Source: Streptomyces toyocaensis
GTDB lineage: Bacteria; Actinomycetota; Actinomycetes; Streptomycetales; Streptomycetaceae
Reading direction: 5' to 3'
Assembly (NCBI RefSeq): GCF_000725125.1
Contig: NZ_JFCB01000004.1
Span: 1-64,000 of the forward strand
Length of the DNA: 64,000 nucleotides
The notes under the pieces are model-generated. The model was not told the DNA's origin. It made no database searches and worked only from the letters and a program-made list of their open reading frames with translations. Within the stretch, counting starts at the first letter, position 1. Each line of letters starts with the position of its first letter. A program made the position numbers and the translations under genes. This document shows, piece by piece, positions 1-14,683 of this stretch.

Positions 1-6
1 TTCTTC

Positions 7-48
7 AAAGGGTTGGACCCCGAACTTCGGTTCAGGGTCCAACCCTTT
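7..48 (+). terminator. Intrinsic terminator of an upstream gene outside the window
   Basis: A 14-bp perfect stem pairs 7-20 with 35-48. It is followed by one mismatch, a 4-bp inner stem (22-25 with 30-33) and a TTCG tetraloop, and a run of T follows. It must serve a plus-strand gene ending just left of the window. The opposite orientation has only a weak T-rich tail. Confidence 0.9.
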
Positions 49-97
49 TTTGTTCTGCGTCACTTGAAGTTCACGTTGCGCAACCAGCATCCCTCCC

Positions 98-775
98 ATG
101 GGTACTGCTGCACTGCTCAGGGCTGCGGGTGTCGGAGCCGGTGACGAGGTCGTCCTACCTGCCTTCGGCAACGTGGAGCTTGCCGACGCTGTGGCGACGA
201 CCGGGGCGCTGCCGGTGTTCGCCGACATAGACCCGGCGACGTACTGCCTGGAGCCGGCCGCGGTCGACGCGGCCGTAACTCCGCGCACAGCGGCCGTCGT
301 TGTCGTGCACCGCTTCGGCAGGCCCGCCGACGTCGGGCCGCTGCACGCACTCGGCCGGCGGCGCGGGTTGCTGGTGTTGGAGCACGGGGAGACCGAGGCC
401 CCGTTCGACGAGATAGCGCAGCGGCGGGAGCGGGCGGCGTTCCTCGACGCCAAGCTGAGGGGCGTGCGCACCCCCGAGGGCGGAGCCGGGCACACCTACC
501 AGCAGTACGTGGTGAGGGTGCCCGGGAACGGGCGGCCCGATCGCGACGCCTTCGCACGGGCCATACGGGCCAAGGGCGTTGACTGCCGGGTCCCGGTCAA
601 GACGCCGGTGCACCGGCTCCCCGAGTTCCGGCGGTGCGTGTCCCTGCCCGAGACCGAGCGGGCTGCCGACGAGGCGCTCGCGCTCCCGGTGGACGGCACG
701 CTGACCAAGAGGGAGATGCAGCGCATCGCGTCCGCCTGCAATGCGCTGGGCGGTCTTCTGCAACCGGCCGTCTGA
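98..775 (+). CDS. Truncated DegT/DnrJ/EryC1/StrS-family aminotransferase-like protein
   Basis: The 225-aa product matches the PLP-dependent sugar aminotransferase fold in two separated pieces. Residues 1-90 carry the family pattern GTAAL...GVGAGDEVVLPAF...PVFADIDP and a domain-swap strand HRFGRPADVGPLHAL. Residues 110-225 match the C-terminal part (HTYQQYVVRVP, PVHRLPEF, LPVDGTLT). Family members are about 370 aa. The first 50 or so residues and the central segment carrying the PLP-binding lysine are absent, and the junction lies near LEHGETEAP. The start is the first in-frame ATG after a TGA at 65-67, with no clear ribosome site. Three ATA codons and a CTA codon are unusual next to neighbouring genes. 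It probably cannot act as an aminotransferase, so it is either a decaying gene or a repurposed fold. Confidence 0.6.
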   Translation: MGTAALLRAAGVGAGDEVVLPAFGNVELADAVATTGALPVFADIDPATYCLEPAAVDAAVTPRTAAVVVVHRFGRPADVGPLHALGRRRGLLVLEHGETEAPFDEIAQRRERAAFLDAKLRGVRTPEGGAGHTYQQYVVRVPGNGRPDRDAFARAIRAKGVDCRVPVKTPVHRLPEFRRCVSLPETERAADEALALPVDGTLTKREMQRIASACNALGGLLQPAV

Positions 776-781
776 GCGTGG

Positions 782-811
782 TTGGGAGCACGGGGAGGTT
801 CGGGGTATGAT
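782..811 (+). promoter_or_regulatory. Putative promoter of tRNA-Thr
   Basis: The -10 hexamer TATGAT lies at 806-811 and a weaker -35, TTGGGA, at 782-787, with 18-bp spacing. The tRNA begins about 40 nt downstream. This is a vegetative (HrdB-type) pattern. The -10 is strong and the -35 only partial. Confidence 0.5.
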
Positions 812-852
812 CTATTCCGTTGCTGCGGGGGAAACCTCCCAAGAGGCAACAG

Positions 853-925
853 GCCCCTATAGCTCAGTCGGTAGAGCGTCTCCATGGTAAGGAGAAGGTC
901 AACGGTTCGATTCCGTTTGGGGGCT
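853..925 (+). tRNA. tRNA-Thr, anticodon GGT
   Basis: A complete 73-nt cloverleaf can be folded. The acceptor stem is 853-859 with 918-924 (one G-T pair). The anticodon stem is TCTCC/GGAGA around loop ATGGTAA, with anticodon GGT at 886-888 reading ACC. The T arm is AACGG-TTCGATT-CCGTT. The 3' CCA is not encoded (CCG follows), as in many Streptomyces tRNA genes, so it must be added after transcription. Confidence 0.96.
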
Positions 926-931
926 CCGAAA

Positions 932-963
932 GAAAGGCCCCGCCCCTTCGGGCGGGGCCTTTC
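932..963. terminator. Bidirectional terminator between tRNA-Thr and osaC
   Basis: A 14-bp perfect stem (932-945 with 950-963) closes a CTTC loop and is flanked by A/T-rich ends (GAAAG...CTTTC). It sits between the plus-strand tRNA and the convergent minus-strand osaC, so it can end both transcripts. Confidence 0.88.
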
Positions 964-987
964 TCATGTCCTACGGCAAGGCGTGCG

Positions 988-3774
988 CTAATCCGTCTGC
1001 AGGCCGGGAACGCGCATGGCGAGGATGGCCATGTCGTCGGACGGCGCATCGGTGGCGAAGCGCTCCACGGCGCGCATGATCCGGGCGGCGACCGCGCCGG
1101 CCGTCAGGCCCGTGCAGGTCGTCAGGACCTCGGCCAGGCCGTCGTCGCCCAGCATCCGGGGGCCCTCGCGGCGTTCGGTGACTCCGTCGGTGACGCAGAG
1201 AAGAACGTCTCCGGGATCGAGGGTGACCGTCTCCTCGTACAGGTCGAGGTCCTCCAGAACGCCCAGGAGCGGCTGCGGTTCGGCGGCCGGTTCGACCGTG
1301 CCGTCCGGGCGGAGACGGAGCGGGAGGGGATGGCCCGCGCAGACCACCTTCAGTTCGGCGCTGCCGTCCTCCTGGGGGCGCATCTCGCCGTACAGGAGCG
1401 TGAGGAAGCGGCTGCGGGCGCCCTCGTCCAGGATCGCGGAGTTGAGGCGCTCCAGGACCGCCGGGCCGCTGAGGCCCTCGCGGGCGAGCAGGCGGAGCGC
1501 GTGCCGGGCGAGGCCGGTGACGGCCGCCGCGTTCGGGCCGGTGCCGCAGACGTCGCCGATGGCGAAGCCGTAGGCGCCGTCGCTGATCGGGAAGAGGTCG
1601 TAGAAGTCGCCGCCGACCTCGTTGCCCTCGCCGGCCGCGCGGTAGATGACCTCGACCTCGACGCCTTCGATCGTGGGCAGTTCCGGCGGCAGGAGGCTGC
1701 GCTGCAGGGACTGGCTGATGGCCGTGCGCTCGGAGTAGAGGCGGGCGTTGTCCAGGGCCAGGGCGGCACGCCGGGAAAGGTCCTCCGCGAGCTCCAGGAT
1801 CTCCTGACGGAAGTGCTCGTCGGTCGGCTTGCCGAGCGTGAGCATGCCGATGACGCGGTTGCGGGCGACCAGGGGGAGGACCACGGTCTCGCCGCCGACC
1901 GCGGAGGCCGTGGCGAGCGTCGGGCCGATGCCCTTGGTGACCTGCTGGGCCGGACCGCCGCTGAGGCCGAGGCTGCGCATGGAGGTGCGCAGGGCCGCCT
2001 GGTGGGCGACCTCCGCGGGAGCCGACCAGACGCGGGCGCCGGGGGTCGGGACCGGATCCGGTGGGGGGATCTTCGACAGCAGGGACTTGATGCCGTCGAT
2101 CAGCTCCTCGTCCTCGTGGAGCACGTAGGACAGATACGGCTCGGAGGCCTGGTCGGCGATCGTGTAGACGGCGCACCAGGTGGCGAGGGTAGGGACGGTC
2201 ATCTGGGCCATCAGGGCCAGCGTCTGGTCCCGGTCCAGGGTGCCGGCCAGCAGGTCGGAGGCCTCGACGAGGAAACTGAGCGAGCCGCGGCGCAGACGCT
2301 CCAGTTCGCCCAGGCGGGCCGACTCCACCGCGAGGGCGATGCGGTCCGCCGCGAACTGCAGGCGCAGCGCCTCTTCATTGGAATACCTGCCGGGCGCCTC
2401 GGCCGCCACGCCGAGGGAGCCGGTGAGGCGGCCCTCGACCTTCAGCGGGACGGTGACGACCGAGCGCATGCCGGTGCCGTTGAGGAGGGGGACCGCGCCG
2501 GGGACGGCAGTGAGATCCTCATGGACGGCGGGCATGCGGGCGGAGCCGTAGCGGCCGGGGCCCGCCTCGACGGGCACGCGGGCGAAGCGCTGGCGGGCCG
2601 AGGGGAGGCCGGTGGAGGCACGGACCTCCAGCTCCGTCTCGTCGTCGGTGGCGAGGAGCAGGAAGGCGGAGTCGCCGTCGAGCATGTCGCGGGCGCGTTC
2701 CACAGTGCGCTGCAGCAGGCCGTCGAGGTCGTCCGGTGCGGGGGAGCCGATGAAGACCTCGAACGGGTCGGTGCTTGGCCCCTCGGAGCCGCTGTCGGAC
2801 GCGGGGCCGCGCAGAGGGGTCTGCAGAACCGCCCGTTCGTGGTCCCGCACGAGCAGACAGACGGTTGACGGCTCTCCGTCGGTGTCGCGGACACGCAGGT
2901 GGGAGGCGTACACCGGGATCACCCGGCCGTGGGCTCCCCTGATGCCGTAGCTGCCTTCCCAGCGGGAGAGCCGCAGCGCGTCGGCGATGCCGGTGCCGGT
3001 GCCCGGGGTGTGCGGCCAGGCCGCGAGGTCGGTGAGCGGTTTACCGGTGACCTGCTCGGCGGAGTAGCCGAACAGGTCCTCCGCGTCCTCGTTCCAGGCG
3101 GCGATGGAGCCGACCCGGTCGATCTGGACGACGGCGACCCGGACCCGGGTGTCGGCGAGCGGGAGGAGGTGGGCGGGCAGGGAGGGACCGGCCGCGCGGG
3201 TGCCGACCGGGCGCTCGGGAAGGTCGAGCCGGAACCAGACGGTCTTGTGGGTGGGCGTGTAGTCCACGCCCCAGTGGCCGGCCAGAGCCGCGCACAGCTG
3301 GAGTCCGCGGCCGCCCTCGCGGTCGGGGCTGCCCATGTTGACGGGCGAGCCCTGGAGGGGGACCTCCCGTTCCGGATACCGGTCGGCCACCTCGATCCGT
3401 ACGCCGTCGTCGCTGCGCAGGCACAGCAGGTCGGCGGAGGTGCCGGCGTGGACCACGGCGTTGGTGACCAGTTCGCTGGTGAGAACGACGGCGTCGTCGA
3501 CGATGTCGCCGAATCCCCAGCCCTGGAGGGTGTCGCGGACGAAGGAACGGGCGCTCGCGACGGACCGTCCGACGGGCTCGAAGGTGGCGGCCGCGCGCGC
3601 GGTGATCACAGAACTCCTCGACCGGTTCTCGACGGGGTCTTCGTGGCCGACCGGCGCGCGCCGCGGGTGCGGCAGGCCGTCAGCCGGCCGTGGGTCCGGG
3701 GGCTGCTCCCCCGGGATCAGTCCGGTGGTCATGTGTGCGGCCGCCCCTCCGATGCCCGCTCGTCTCCGTGCCAC
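988..3774 (-). CDS. osaC: OsaC-type multidomain regulator: anti-sigma-like kinase, PAS, two GAF, SpoIIE phosphatase
   Basis: The product is up to 928 aa. Domains in order are an HATPase_c/RsbW-like kinase domain at about 60-190 (N box [10 protein letters not shown]), a PAS domain at about 205-320, GAF domains at about 340-490 and 505-670, and a PP2C/SpoIIE phosphatase domain at about 700-920. The phosphatase metal-binding motifs are [14 protein letters not shown] and SDDMAIL. In S. coelicolor OsaC sits beside osaAB and is needed to return to osmotic balance by restraining sigma-B; that is established knowledge, and identity here rests on domains plus synteny. The GTG at 3774 gives the longest product. 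An ATG at 3732 with GGAGGGG about 13 nt upstream is an equally plausible start. The gene is divergent from osaA and convergent with tRNA-Thr. Confidence 0.9.
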   Translation of the reverse strand: MARRRAGIGGAAAHMTTGLIPGEQPPDPRPADGLPHPRRAPVGHEDPVENRSRSSVITARAAATFEPVGRSVASARSFVRDTLQGWGFGDIVDDAVVLTSELVTNAVVHAGTSADLLCLRSDDGVRIEVADRYPEREVPLQGSPVNMGSPDREGGRGLQLCAALAGHWGVDYTPTHKTVWFRLDLPERPVGTRAAGPSLPAHLLPLADTRVRVAVVQIDRVGSIAAWNEDAEDLFGYSAEQVTGKPLTDLAAWPHTPGTGTGIADALRLSRWEGSYGIRGAHGRVIPVYASHLRVRDTDGEPSTVCLLVRDHERAVLQTPLRGPASDSGSEGPSTDPFEVFIGSPAPDDLDGLLQRTVERARDMLDGDSAFLLLATDDETELEVRASTGLPSARQRFARVPVEAGPGRYGSARMPAVHEDLTAVPGAVPLLNGTGMRSVVTVPLKVEGRLTGSLGVAAEAPGRYSNEEALRLQFAADRIALAVESARLGELERLRRGSLSFLVEASDLLAGTLDRDQTLALMAQMTVPTLATWCAVYTIADQASEPYLSYVLHEDEELIDGIKSLLSKIPPPDPVPTPGARVWSAPAEVAHQAALRTSMRSLGLSGGPAQQVTKGIGPTLATASAVGGETVVLPLVARNRVIGMLTLGKPTDEHFRQEILELAEDLSRRAALALDNARLYSERTAISQSLQRSLLPPELPTIEGVEVEVIYRAAGEGNEVGGDFYDLFPISDGAYGFAIGDVCGTGPNAAAVTGLARHALRLLAREGLSGPAVLERLNSAILDEGARSRFLTLLYGEMRPQEDGSAELKVVCAGHPLPLRLRPDGTVEPAAEPQPLLGVLEDLDLYEETVTLDPGDVLLCVTDGVTERREGPRMLGDDGLAEVLTTCTGLTAGAVAARIMRAVERFATDAPSDDMAILAMRVPGLQTD

Positions 3775-4145
3775 CGCCCAGGCCGGACGGACCGGCGTGG
3801 CTGGACAGCCGGATGCAAGGTTACTTACCTTCGCGGTCCGAGCGGATGCCGGTCCGCTGTGTTTCCGTCCGGAGGTGTCTGCTCACCGGCGGGTGTGCGG
3901 ACGATGTGCGAAGCTGCCGAACTGTTATGGCCTGGTTCGGTGAGGGTGAAACACTGGGCAGGCTTGTAGTGAAGGTCCTGGCAGGCGGTGTGTCCTTCGC
4001 GGCGGCTGGGCAGCAGCCCCTGGTGGCGCCCGGGAACGTCGGGCGGGACATCGCAGTCATACGGGAAAAGCGCAGAAGCAACGGGAGCACCCTGGTGGTG
4101 CGCCCGGGCACAGCGGTAACGGTCGACCCCTGCGGGAGGGACACA
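3775..4145. other. Divergent regulatory region between osaC and osaA
   Basis: These 371 bp separate two divergent osmostress regulators. An open frame in phase with osaA reaches back to 3690, but its composition is not coding-like and it overlaps osaC. I saw no convincing vegetative or sigma-B-type (GNNTN-14-16-GGGTAY) promoter, although control by sigma-B would be expected from the known biology. No tRNA or hairpin was found. Confidence 0.5.
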
Positions 4146-9617
<5,472 letters not shown>

Positions 9618-9924
9618 GGCCGGCGCCCGGAGGGCACGCGGAGGTGACGGGAGGCTTCGGTGTTCATGCGGAGTTGCCGAGGCGGTGCGCGCGAAGTCGT
9701 GTAGAAGTACGGGATCCGGGGAACCTTCTGGTCTCCCGCCGCGTTTCTGCTGTGTGCACAGTGACATCACGGTGACAGGGTGTGGCGACAGGCGGGGTGC
9801 GGCTACGATGACCGGCACAAGGACGGGCGGCGCAAGGGAGTCGTCCCCTGGGGCGGTACCCACGGGTGCGTCCCCAGGTCCTGCGGACAGGGGAGGCCCC
9901 AAGCCGGGGCGAGGAGGGCGGGCC
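9618..9924 (+). other. osaA-osaB intergenic region
   Basis: A 307-bp gap lies between codirectional genes. It contains a TACGAT -10-like hexamer at 9804-9809 but no matching -35 at normal spacing, and no strong hairpin. An open frame running from 9685 into osaB lacks a ribosome site. osaB probably has its own promoter here, but I cannot place it confidently. Confidence 0.4.
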
Positions 9925-10602
9925 ATGGTGCAGAAGGCCAAGATCCTCCTGGTCGATGACCGGCCGGAGAATCTGCTCGCGCTGGAGGCGATCCTCTCGG
10001 CGCTCGATCAGACGCTGGTGCGGGCATCGTCCGGGGAGGAAGCACTCAAGGCACTGCTCACGGACGACTTCGCGGTCATCCTGCTGGACGTCCAGATGCC
10101 GGGCATGGACGGTTTCGAGACCGCCGCGCACATCAAGCGGCGGGAGCGGACCCGGGACATCCCGATCATCTTCCTCACCGCGATCAACCACGGCCCGCAC
10201 CACACCTTCCGCGGCTACGCGGCGGGCGCGGTCGACTACATCTCCAAGCCGTTCGATCCGTGGGTCCTGCGCGCGAAGGTCTCGGTCTTCGTCGAGCTGT
10301 ACATGAAGAACTGCCAGCTGAGGGAGCAGGCGTCGTTGCTGCGGCTCCAGCTGGAGGGCGGCGACAAGGACGCCGGTGAGGCGAAGGAGCCCGCGGGGCT
10401 GCTCGCCGAGCTCTCGGCGCGGCTCGCGGCCGTCGAGGAGCAGGCCGAGGCGCTGACCAAGCAGCTCAACGACGAGTCGACCGACGCCGCCGCGGTGGCC
10501 ACGGCCGCCCATCTGGAGCGGAAGCTCACGGGGTTGCGGCGGGCGCTGGACGCCCTGGAGCCCGGAACCGGCAGCGCGTCGTCGGTGCCCTCGCAGAACT
10601 GA
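9925..10602 (+). CDS. osaB: OsaB-type response regulator without a DNA-binding domain
   Basis: The product is 225 aa. ATG 9925 follows GAGGAGGG at 9911-9918. Residues 5-125 are a receiver domain: acidic pocket D11/D12, phospho-acceptor Asp55 in LLDVQMPGMDG, and the Lys of SKPFDP. The C-terminal 100 residues are Ala/Glu/Leu-rich and predicted coiled coil, with no helix-turn-helix. Output is therefore probably by protein interaction. In S. coelicolor OsaB is required for growth and development under osmotic stress. It is the likely partner of the adjacent hybrid kinase OsaA. Confidence 0.92.
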   Translation: MVQKAKILLVDDRPENLLALEAILSALDQTLVRASSGEEALKALLTDDFAVILLDVQMPGMDGFETAAHIKRRERTRDIPIIFLTAINHGPHHTFRGYAAGAVDYISKPFDPWVLRAKVSVFVELYMKNCQLREQASLLRLQLEGGDKDAGEAKEPAGLLAELSARLAAVEEQAEALTKQLNDESTDAAAVATAAHLERKLTGLRRALDALEPGTGSASSVPSQN

Positions 10603-10764
10603 CCGCGCACACACCGGGCTTGCCCGGTCCCGCGGAGTGCACCCTGCCTGAGGGCTCGTCAACTCCGATCGCCGTATGTTCCCGCGCGTCAGCTTCGCGC
10701 CTCGACGCGTGCGACACGAACGGGTGAAGCGACCGCCACGCGTGTCCCCTGACGTCTCCACCGG

Positions 10765-10770
10765 TAACCT
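10765..10770 (+). promoter_or_regulatory. -10 hexamer for a leaderless ftsK transcript
   Basis: TAACCT lies 7 nt before the ftsK ATG at 10778, and no Shine-Dalgarno lies between. The expected transcription start is at or next to the A of the ATG. The -35 is unclear. Confidence 0.4.
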
Positions 10771-10777
10771 CACACCT

Positions 10778-13504
10778 ATGGCCTCACGTCCCTCCGCAGC
10801 CAGGAAGCCGCCCGCGAAGAAGGCCGCCGCTTCCGCGAAGGCCCCGGCGAAGAAGGCCGTTGCCAGGAAGCCGCCGGTGAAGAGGGCTCCCGCCAAGAAG
10901 CCCCCGGCCAGGAAACCGGCGCCGGCCCCGAACCCGACCAGCGGCGTCTACCGGCTCCTGCGCGCCCTGTGGCTGGGCCTCGCGCACGCCGTCGGCGCCG
11001 TCTTCCGCGGCATAGGGCAGGGCGCGAAGAACCTCGACCCCGCGCACCGCAAGGACGGTCTCGCGCTGCTGCTGCTCGGCATCGCCCTGATCGTCGCCGC
11101 CGGCACCTGGGCCGACCTGAAGGGTCCCGTCGGCGAACTCGTGGAGATCCTGGTCACCGGTGCCTTCGGCCGGCTCGACCTGCTGGTGCCGATCCTGGTG
11201 ACCGTCGTCGCCGTACGGTTCATCCGGCACCCGGAGAAGCCCGAGGCCAACGGACGGATCGTCATCGGCCTGTCCGCGCTGGTCATCGGCGTGCTCGGAC
11301 AGGTCCACATCGGATGCGGGTCGCCCGCGCGCGGGGACGGCATGCAGGCCATAAGGGACGCGGGCGGGCTCATCGGCTGGGCCGCGGCCACGCCGTTGTC
11401 GTCCACCATGACCGACGTCCTCGCCGTGCCGCTGCTGGTGCTGCTCACGGTGTTCGGGCTGCTGGTCGTCACGGCCACGCCGGTGAACGCCATCCCGCAG
11501 CGCCTGCGCCTGCTCGGGGTGCGGCTCGGGCTCGTCCACGATCCCGATCCGGAGGAGTTCGGCGAGGACGACACGCGCTACGAGGAGCAGTGGCGCGAGG
11601 CGCTGCCCGCGAGCCGCCGCAGGAGACGGCCGGCCCCCGACGAGTACGACCCCGGCAGCCCGGAGCAGGAGGCGCCGGCGCGACGCCGCACGAGGCCCCG
11701 CAGGTCCGCGGTGCCGCAGCCCGACGTGGACCGGCCCTTGGACGCGGTGGACGTGGCCGCCGCCGCGGCCTCCGCGCTCGACGGCGCCGTGCTGCACGGC
11801 ATGCCGCCCTCGCCGGTCGTCGCCGACCTGACCCAGGGCGTGAGCACCGGCGACCGCGAACCGACCACTCCGACGCCGGTCCCGGCCGCCCGCCCGCAGC
11901 AGGACGGGCCGAAGGCGGAGAAGCCGGCCCGGGACAAGCCCCCGGCGGGCGTCCTGGACATGACCAAGGAGCCGCCCCGCGAGCCCCGCGACCTGCCGGC
12001 CCGCGCCGAGCAGCTCCAGCTCTCCGGCGACATCACCTACTCCCTCCCCTCGCTCGACCTGCTCACCCGCGGCGGCCCGGGCAAGGCGCGCAGCGCGGCC
12101 AACGACGCCATAGTCGACGCCCTGCGGAAGGTCTTCACCGAGTTCAAGGTGGACGCCGCCGTCACCGGCTTCACCCGCGGCCCGACGGTCACCCGCTACG
12201 TCGTGGAACTCGGCCCGGCCGTGAAGGTCGAGCGGGTGACCGCGCTGACCAAGAACATCGCCTACGCCGTCGCCAGCCCCGACGTGCGGATCATCAGCCC
12301 GATCCCCGGCAAGTCCGCCGTCGGCATCGAGATCCCCAACACCGACCGGGAGATGGTCAATCTCGGCGACGTGCTGCGGCTCGCGGAGTCCGCCGAGGAC
12401 GACGACCCGATGCTGGTCGCCTTCGGCAAGGACGTCGAGGGCGGTTACGTGATGGACTCGCTGGCGAAGATGCCGCACATGCTGGTCGCCGGCGCCACCG
12501 GCTCCGGCAAGTCGTCGTGCATCAACTGCCTGATCACCTCGGTCATGATGCGGGCGACCCCGGAGGACGTCCGGATGATCCTGGTCGATCCCAAGCGCGT
12601 GGAGCTGACGGCGTACGAGGGCATCCCGCACCTGATCACGCCGATCATCACCAACCCCAAGCGGGCCGCCGAGGCCCTGCAGTGGGTCGTGCGCGAGATG
12701 GACCTGCGTTACGACGACCTCGCCGCCTACGGCTACCGCCACATCGACGACTTCAACCGCGCCGTGCGCGAGGGCAAGGCCAAGCCGCCCGAGGGCAGCG
12801 AGCGGGAGCTCCAGCCGTACCCCTACCTGCTCGTGATCGTCGACGAGCTGGCCGACCTGATGATGGTCGCCCCGCGCGACGTCGAGGACGCCATCGTGCG
12901 CATCACGCAGCTCGCGCGGGCGGCCGGCATCCACCTGGTGCTCGCCACGCAGCGGCCGTCGGTCGACGTCGTCACCGGCCTGATCAAGGCGAACGTGCCC
13001 TCACGGCTGGCGTTCGCGACCTCCTCGCTGGCGGACTCACGGGTCATCCTCGACCAGCCGGGCGCCGAGAAGCTGATCGGCAAGGGCGACGGCCTCTTCC
13101 TGCCGATGGGAGCGAACAAGCCCACACGCATGCAGGGCGCGTTCGTGACCGAGGAGGAGGTCGCGGCCGTCGTCCGGCACTGCAAGGACCAGATGGCGCC
13201 CGTCTTCCGGGACGACGTCACCGTGGGGACCAAGCAGAAGAAGGAGATCGACGAGGACATCGGCGACGACCTCGACCTGCTGTGCCAGGCGGCCGAGCTG
13301 GTCGTCTCCACCCAGTTCGGGTCCACGTCCATGCTCCAGCGCAAACTGCGCGTCGGTTTCGCCAAGGCCGGCCGGCTCATGGACCTCATGGAGTCCCGGA
13401 ACATCGTCGGGCCGAGCGAAGGTTCGAAGGCACGTGACGTTCTTGTGAAGCCTGATGAGCTGGATGGCGTGCTCGCGGTGATCCGGGGGGAGTCTGAAGG
13501 GTAG
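10778..13504 (+). CDS. ftsK: FtsK/SpoIIIE-family DNA translocase
   Basis: The 908-aa membrane-anchored motor pumps chromosomal DNA through closing septa. Residues 1-50 form a Lys/Ala/Pro-rich basic tail (AKK, RKPP units). About four transmembrane helices follow between 100 and 250, then a Pro/Arg-rich linker to about 410. The motor domain has Walker A GATGSGKS (Lys578) and Walker B LLVIVDELADL. A C-terminal winged-helix gamma domain (about 835-905) recognises orienting DNA sequences. ATG 10778 is chosen because the upstream frame has no coding character. The only signal ahead is a -10-like TAACCT 7 nt before, so the mRNA may be leaderless. In Streptomyces FtsK clears chromosomes from sporulation septa. 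Confidence 0.96.
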   Translation: MASRPSAARKPPAKKAAASAKAPAKKAVARKPPVKRAPAKKPPARKPAPAPNPTSGVYRLLRALWLGLAHAVGAVFRGIGQGAKNLDPAHRKDGLALLLLGIALIVAAGTWADLKGPVGELVEILVTGAFGRLDLLVPILVTVVAVRFIRHPEKPEANGRIVIGLSALVIGVLGQVHIGCGSPARGDGMQAIRDAGGLIGWAAATPLSSTMTDVLAVPLLVLLTVFGLLVVTATPVNAIPQRLRLLGVRLGLVHDPDPEEFGEDDTRYEEQWREALPASRRRRRPAPDEYDPGSPEQEAPARRRTRPRRSAVPQPDVDRPLDAVDVAAAAASALDGAVLHGMPPSPVVADLTQGVSTGDREPTTPTPVPAARPQQDGPKAEKPARDKPPAGVLDMTKEPPREPRDLPARAEQLQLSGDITYSLPSLDLLTRGGPGKARSAANDAIVDALRKVFTEFKVDAAVTGFTRGPTVTRYVVELGPAVKVERVTALTKNIAYAVASPDVRIISPIPGKSAVGIEIPNTDREMVNLGDVLRLAESAEDDDPMLVAFGKDVEGGYVMDSLAKMPHMLVAGATGSGKSSCINCLITSVMMRATPEDVRMILVDPKRVELTAYEGIPHLITPIITNPKRAAEALQWVVREMDLRYDDLAAYGYRHIDDFNRAVREGKAKPPEGSERELQPYPYLLVIVDELADLMMVAPRDVEDAIVRITQLARAAGIHLVLATQRPSVDVVTGLIKANVPSRLAFATSSLADSRVILDQPGAEKLIGKGDGLFLPMGANKPTRMQGAFVTEEEVAAVVRHCKDQMAPVFRDDVTVGTKQKKEIDEDIGDDLDLLCQAAELVVSTQFGSTSMLQRKLRVGFAKAGRLMDLMESRNIVGPSEGSKARDVLVKPDELDGVLAVIRGESEG

Positions 13505-13580
13505 GCGGACGGGACAGGGTCGTCACCTCCGGGCACCCGGGTGGCCGATCGTGACCCACCCGTAAGCGATCATTGAGCAA

Positions 13581-13618
13581 CCGTTTCCCGCCTCCGTACG
13601 TCAACTTGAGGGAAACGG
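13581..13618 (+). repeat. Inverted repeat downstream of ftsK
   Basis: CCGTTTCCC at 13581-13589 and GGGAAACGG at 13610-13618 form a perfect 9-bp inverted repeat with a 20-nt loop, 77 nt after the ftsK stop. There is no T-run. It could be a weak terminator of ftsK or an operator for the next gene. Confidence 0.45.
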
Positions 13619-13683
13619 CACACTGCAGTCCCACCATCGGGATGTCGGGCCATACCGATGGCGTACAAAGTCCCACCGCCCGG

Positions 13684-13714
13684 TTGCCTCACCCTCTCGT
13701 ACCCCTCCTAGACT
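13684..13714 (+). promoter_or_regulatory. Candidate promoter of the RodZ-like gene
   Basis: TAGACT at 13709-13714 with TTGCCT at 13684-13689 (19-bp spacing) lies about 43 nt before the GTG start. The hexamers are reasonable but the spacing is long. Confidence 0.35.
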
Positions 13715-13756
13715 GAACCTCCAGCACAGGCGGCTACACGCTCGAAAGGCGCCCCC

Positions 13757-14590
13757 GTGTCCATCGGCAACTCCCCTGAAGACGAGCGTCCCTTCGAAGA
13801 CGTTTCCGAGGAAGCCCGCCCCTCCGTCGGCCGCGCGCTGCAGCAGGCACGCATCGCCGCCGGGCTCACCGTCGACGACGTCAGCACCGCCACCCGCGTC
13901 CGCATCGCCATCGTGCACGCCATCGAGGCGGACGACTTCACGCCCTGCGGCGGCGACGTCTACGCACGCGGGCACATCCGGACCCTGGCCAAGGCCGTGG
14001 ACCTCGATCCGGCCCCGCTGATCGCCCAGTTCGAAGCCGAGCACGGCGGTGGCCGTCCGGCCCCGACCCCGGCCGCCCCGCTCTTCGAGGCGGAACGCAT
14101 CCGTCCGGAGCGGCGCGGGCCCAACTGGACCGCGGCCATGGTCGCGGCGATCGTCGTGGTGATCGGCTTCGTCGGATTCACGATGGTCAAGGGCGACGAC
14201 GACGGCGGCAAGGCGAACGTCGCCGACGGCGCCACGCCCACCACGTCCACCTCGCCCACCCCCAAGTCCGAGAAGCCGGTTGCGCCCGAGCCGGAACCGT
14301 CGGACAGCGCCATCGCCGCCGCCCCGCAGGACAAGGTGACGGTCCAGGTCACCGCGGCCGACGGACGCAGCTGGATCTCCGCCAAGGACCACAGCGGCCG
14401 GCTGCTCTTCGACGGACTGCTCAAGCAGGGCGATTCCAAGACGTTCCAGGACAGTTCCAAGATCAACCTGGTCCTCGGTGACGCCGGCGCGATCGACCTG
14501 TTCGTCAACGGCAAGAAGATCGAGGACGACTGGCAGCCGGGTGCGGTCGAGCGCCTGACCTACACCAAGGGTGACCCGCAGGCCGGATGA
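13757..14590 (+). CDS. RodZ-like membrane protein with N-terminal helix-turn-helix
   Basis: The 277-aa product starts at GTG 13757 with AAAGG 8 nt upstream. Residues about 22-90 form an HTH_25/Xre-type domain (LQQARIAAGLTVDDVSTAT, DVYARGHIRTLAK). A single transmembrane helix lies at about 120-142. A Thr/Pro/Glu-rich extracytoplasmic linker follows, then a DUF4115-type beta domain at about 195-270. This layout is that of RodZ, the cytoskeletal and cell-shape adaptor, in which the HTH binds MreB rather than DNA. It lies between ftsK and rimO as in other actinobacteria. Whether it works in elongation or sporulation is inference. Confidence 0.85.
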   Translation: MSIGNSPEDERPFEDVSEEARPSVGRALQQARIAAGLTVDDVSTATRVRIAIVHAIEADDFTPCGGDVYARGHIRTLAKAVDLDPAPLIAQFEAEHGGGRPAPTPAAPLFEAERIRPERRGPNWTAAMVAAIVVVIGFVGFTMVKGDDDGGKANVADGATPTTSTSPTPKSEKPVAPEPEPSDSAIAAAPQDKVTVQVTAADGRSWISAKDHSGRLLFDGLLKQGDSKTFQDSSKINLVLGDAGAIDLFVNGKKIEDDWQPGAVERLTYTKGDPQAG

Positions 14591-14670
14591 GCGGCGTCGA
14601 AGGGCGCATCGGCGACGGGGGCGGTCGAGATCGGCCAACCCCGTCGACGTGGGGTGTCTGCGGGACGAAG

Positions 14671-14676
14671 TAGTCT
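14671..14676 (+). promoter_or_regulatory. -10 hexamer for a leaderless rimO transcript
   Basis: TAGTCT stands 7 nt before the ATG at 14684. There is no Shine-Dalgarno, so transcription probably begins at the start codon. Confidence 0.45.
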
Positions 14677-14683
14677 TGAGCCC

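Noticed and set aside
820..2868. A 682-codon plus-strand frame beginning in the tRNA region
   Set aside because: It crosses the tRNA and a terminator and is antisense to osaC; composition is not protein-like.
3690..4145. An N-terminal extension of OsaA back to 3690
   Set aside because: It overlaps osaC and lacks coding character, whereas GTG 4146 has a perfect GGGAGGG site.
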